Positions 5,112-6,386 of a stretch of 6,386 nt of DNA are shown in pieces. The notes beneath the pieces are model-generated. The model saw nothing but the letters and a program-made list of their open reading frames with translations. It made no database searches and was not told the DNA's origin. The stretch is from JBILVQ01 sp044370375 (GTDB taxonomy: Bacteria > Bacteroidota > Bacteroidia > UBA4408). The first letter of the stretch is position 1, and each line of letters starts with the position of its first letter. Both the position numbers and the translations under genes were made by a program. The stretch spans positions 1 through 6,386 of the forward strand of contig JBILVQ010000181.1 of assembly GCA_044370375.1 (NCBI GenBank). Direction: 5' to 3'.

Positions 5112-5825
5112 TTATTTCGAAGCTTTGTTTTTTTCAATGAAAAAGGCATCCGGTATTCCTTTGTTCACCACATAGTTTTTGTATTGTATGGTCAGGGTAG
5201 CTTTCTTGGGTTTGCCATCGTCTTTTTCCTTTTTCTCTGCATCAAATTCTCCGGTAATTCCGATGGGCAAGGTTGATTTATTGACATCAAAGGTAAAGGT
5301 AAGAGAAGAAGGCAGCTCGTAGGGATTGGCCACTGTCGGGTATTGAAATTGTATAATAGATTTGCCCGAATTTCTGGTCACCATTTCGGCTTTGTGCAAC
5401 AAGGATGTTTTTCGGTCAATCCATAAAGTGGCCAATAGAATGTCTGCGTTTTCATCAATGGGTAATACCTTAATCACACTCAGATTTTTTTGTTGAAGGG
5501 TTTCATTTTTTACATAAATAGCATTATAGCTTTTGCTGAACAATTCCTGCATGCCCCATCCCATGCCCTTTTTAGGAATCATCGCAAAACCTTTGCTTTC
5601 TAATTTTATTTTGTCGGGCTGCTTGAAGTATATTTTTCCTTCCTTCACCGGAACCTTGATAAAACTAACATTCACCTTGATGTTTACATCTGCCGAATAA
5701 TCTTTTACACGGGTGAATTTAATTTTTAAACTATCGAGAATGGGCTGTGGGTCAGGGCTTCCGGAAAATGAGCTGTTCCCTACAATGCAAAGAATCAGTA
5801 AGAGGTAAAGCAGAATTTTTTTCAT
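5112..5825 (-). CDS. LolA-like outer-membrane lipoprotein-sorting protein
   Basis: A 237-aa exported protein. The N-terminus MKKILLYLLLILCIVGNSSFS is a Sec signal peptide. The Cys at residue 13 lies within the hydrophobic core and is preceded by Leu, so it is a poor lipobox and I expect a soluble periplasmic product. The mature part has the pattern of LolA/LolB-fold proteins: an N-terminal helix (ILDSLKIKFTRVKDYSADV), then alternating beta strands including the hallmark EGKIYFKQPDKIKLES (about residues 62-77) and a later WIDRKTSLLHKAEM strand pair. This fold makes a hydrophobic cavity that in LolA carries lipoprotein acyl chains to the outer membrane. Whether this paralogue does that is inferred from fold only, and Bacteroidota carry several such paralogues. 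The ATG overlaps the permease stop by one base, and the desulfurase ATG follows two bases after its TAA. The pairing with a permease could mean a joint envelope-export role. Confidence 0.72.
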   Translation of the reverse strand: MKKILLYLLLILCIVGNSSFSGSPDPQPILDSLKIKFTRVKDYSADVNIKVNVSFIKVPVKEGKIYFKQPDKIKLESKGFAMIPKKGMGWGMQELFSKSYNAIYVKNETLQQKNLSVIKVLPIDENADILLATLWIDRKTSLLHKAEMVTRNSGKSIIQFQYPTVANPYELPSSLTFTFDVNKSTLPIGITGEFDAEKKEKDDGKPKKATLTIQYKNYVVNKGIPDAFFIEKNKASK

Positions 5826-6386
5826 CAGGTGGTGATGTCTTTTTTGTTGAAGTGATAAAGTGATATAGACAAGGCTCCAACAATGTGCAGGGTTAAGATG
5901 AATATGGCGTGGAGTATTTTACCGCTGTCAATCGGGTCTGAAAAGAAAGAGCGCCAAGCTCCCATGTAAGTGGTAAAGAAGAAAGGTTTGATGGTACGGA
6001 AGAGTTGCAGATCAATGGCAGAAAGTATCATGAAAGCAATGATGATGGACATGATCAGCACAATGGGGGTAATGCCATTTTCGCTGAAGGTAGAAAACAT
6101 AAAAGTGAGGGAAGCCACAGCAGCCATGCTGAAGAATGAAAAAGCAAAAGCGGCTACTATCCGCCACAAAGCATCGTCTTGGTTGAAGATGTAAATAACA
6201 TCGGTAAGAACAAGCAGGTCGCCAGGACCAAAGAGCAACAAACCTAAGCCAATGCTCAAACATGTCATGGTAACAATCATGCTCAAAACAAAGAGCAGGG
6301 CAGCAATAAATTTTCCCAACAAGAGGGTGGTTCTGCTAACAGGTTTGGTGAGCAACAAACGGAAAGTTCCGGTAGTGGCTTCACCG
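5825..6386 (-). CDS. ABC-2 type transporter permease, 5' end cut by window edge
   Basis: Integral membrane subunit of an ABC transporter, expected to work with a separate ATPase that is not in the window. The reading frame is open to the right edge, giving 186 visible codons; the true start lies outside. The first visible residues, GTFRLLLTKPVSRTTLLLGKF, match the cytoplasmic loop typical of ABC-2/NosY-type permeases (usually EGTLRLLLSKPVSR..LLGK), which follows the first membrane helix, so roughly the first third is missing. Four hydrophobic segments follow at visible residues of about 26-53, 77-98, 105-124 and 157-177. The protein ends in KKDITT. A TTG at 6358 could be read as a start but falls inside the conserved loop, so I reject it. 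The stop TGA shares one base with the next gene's ATG (TGATG). The substrate cannot be told from the sequence; the family includes drug, copper-maturation and gliding-related exporters. Confidence 0.88.
   Translation of the reverse strand, partial: GEATTGTFRLLLTKPVSRTTLLLGKFIAALLFVLSMIVTMTCLSIGLGLLLFGPGDLLVLTDVIYIFNQDDALWRIVAAFAFSFFSMAAVASLTFMFSTFSENGITPIVLIMSIIIAFMILSAIDLQLFRTIKPFFFTTYMGAWRSFFSDPIDSGKILHAIFILTLHIVGALSISLYHFNKKDITT

Noticed and set aside
4993..5175. 60-codon plus-strand ORF across the desulfurase start
   Set aside because: It is antisense to two coupled genes, without coding character.
5970..6263. Short ORFs on both strands within the permease gene
   Set aside because: They are frame shadows of membrane-helix codons; the permease frame explains the stretch.

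Overview
The window looks like a Bacteroidota (Bacteroidetes) chromosome, moderately AT-rich. The clues are Sec/lipoprotein signals of the type common in that phylum (SCKKEK after the lipobox, a 'FAQ' cleavage site), the near absence of Shine-Dalgarno sequences, and a C-terminal domain (WRDYVF...HLPEIPS...MDASILKKLEE) that I know from many Bacteroidota surface proteins. Every supported gene lies on the minus strand, so transcription runs from the right edge to the left edge. I saw no tRNA, rRNA, CRISPR array, transposase or convincing rho-independent terminator.

Right block (1740-6386): a tightly packed operon of five genes, in transcription order an ABC-2 type permease (5' end cut by the window edge), a LolA-like periplasmic protein, an IscS/NifS-type cysteine desulfurase, a MeaB/ArgK-type P-loop GTPase, and a lipoprotein with an alpha/beta-hydrolase domain and a TPR-like tail. 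Three of the four junctions are one-base stop/start overlaps (TGATG, TAATG, TGATG) and the fourth has two bases between stop and start, so translational coupling is likely although the predicted activities differ.

An 85-bp gap (1655-1739) is the only real intergenic space. A 19-bp palindrome covers the start codon of the gene that follows it.

Left block (1-1654): visibly more AT-rich, and made of small exported or surface-type genes that overlap or nearly touch. They are an orphan 'tail-fibre-like' C-terminal domain without its usual N-terminal part, a lipoprotein with a carboxypeptidase-regulatory-like beta-sandwich, an unrecognised lipoprotein, a truncated secreted protein fragment, and the first 15 codons of a second lipoprotein that runs off the left edge.

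The main finding is in this block. The junction 'end of tail-domain gene, 4-nt spacer, start of lipoprotein' occurs twice, 1259 bp apart (1290-1349 and 31-90, 54 of 60 bases identical, no gaps). In the left copy the tail-domain gene is reduced to its last 12 codons, and the truncated secreted-protein ORF is joined to them out of frame. This points to a tandemly duplicated and rearranged cassette array that probably continues to the left of the window. Its function is unknown. A repertoire of variable surface or immunity-like lipoproteins is only a speculation.
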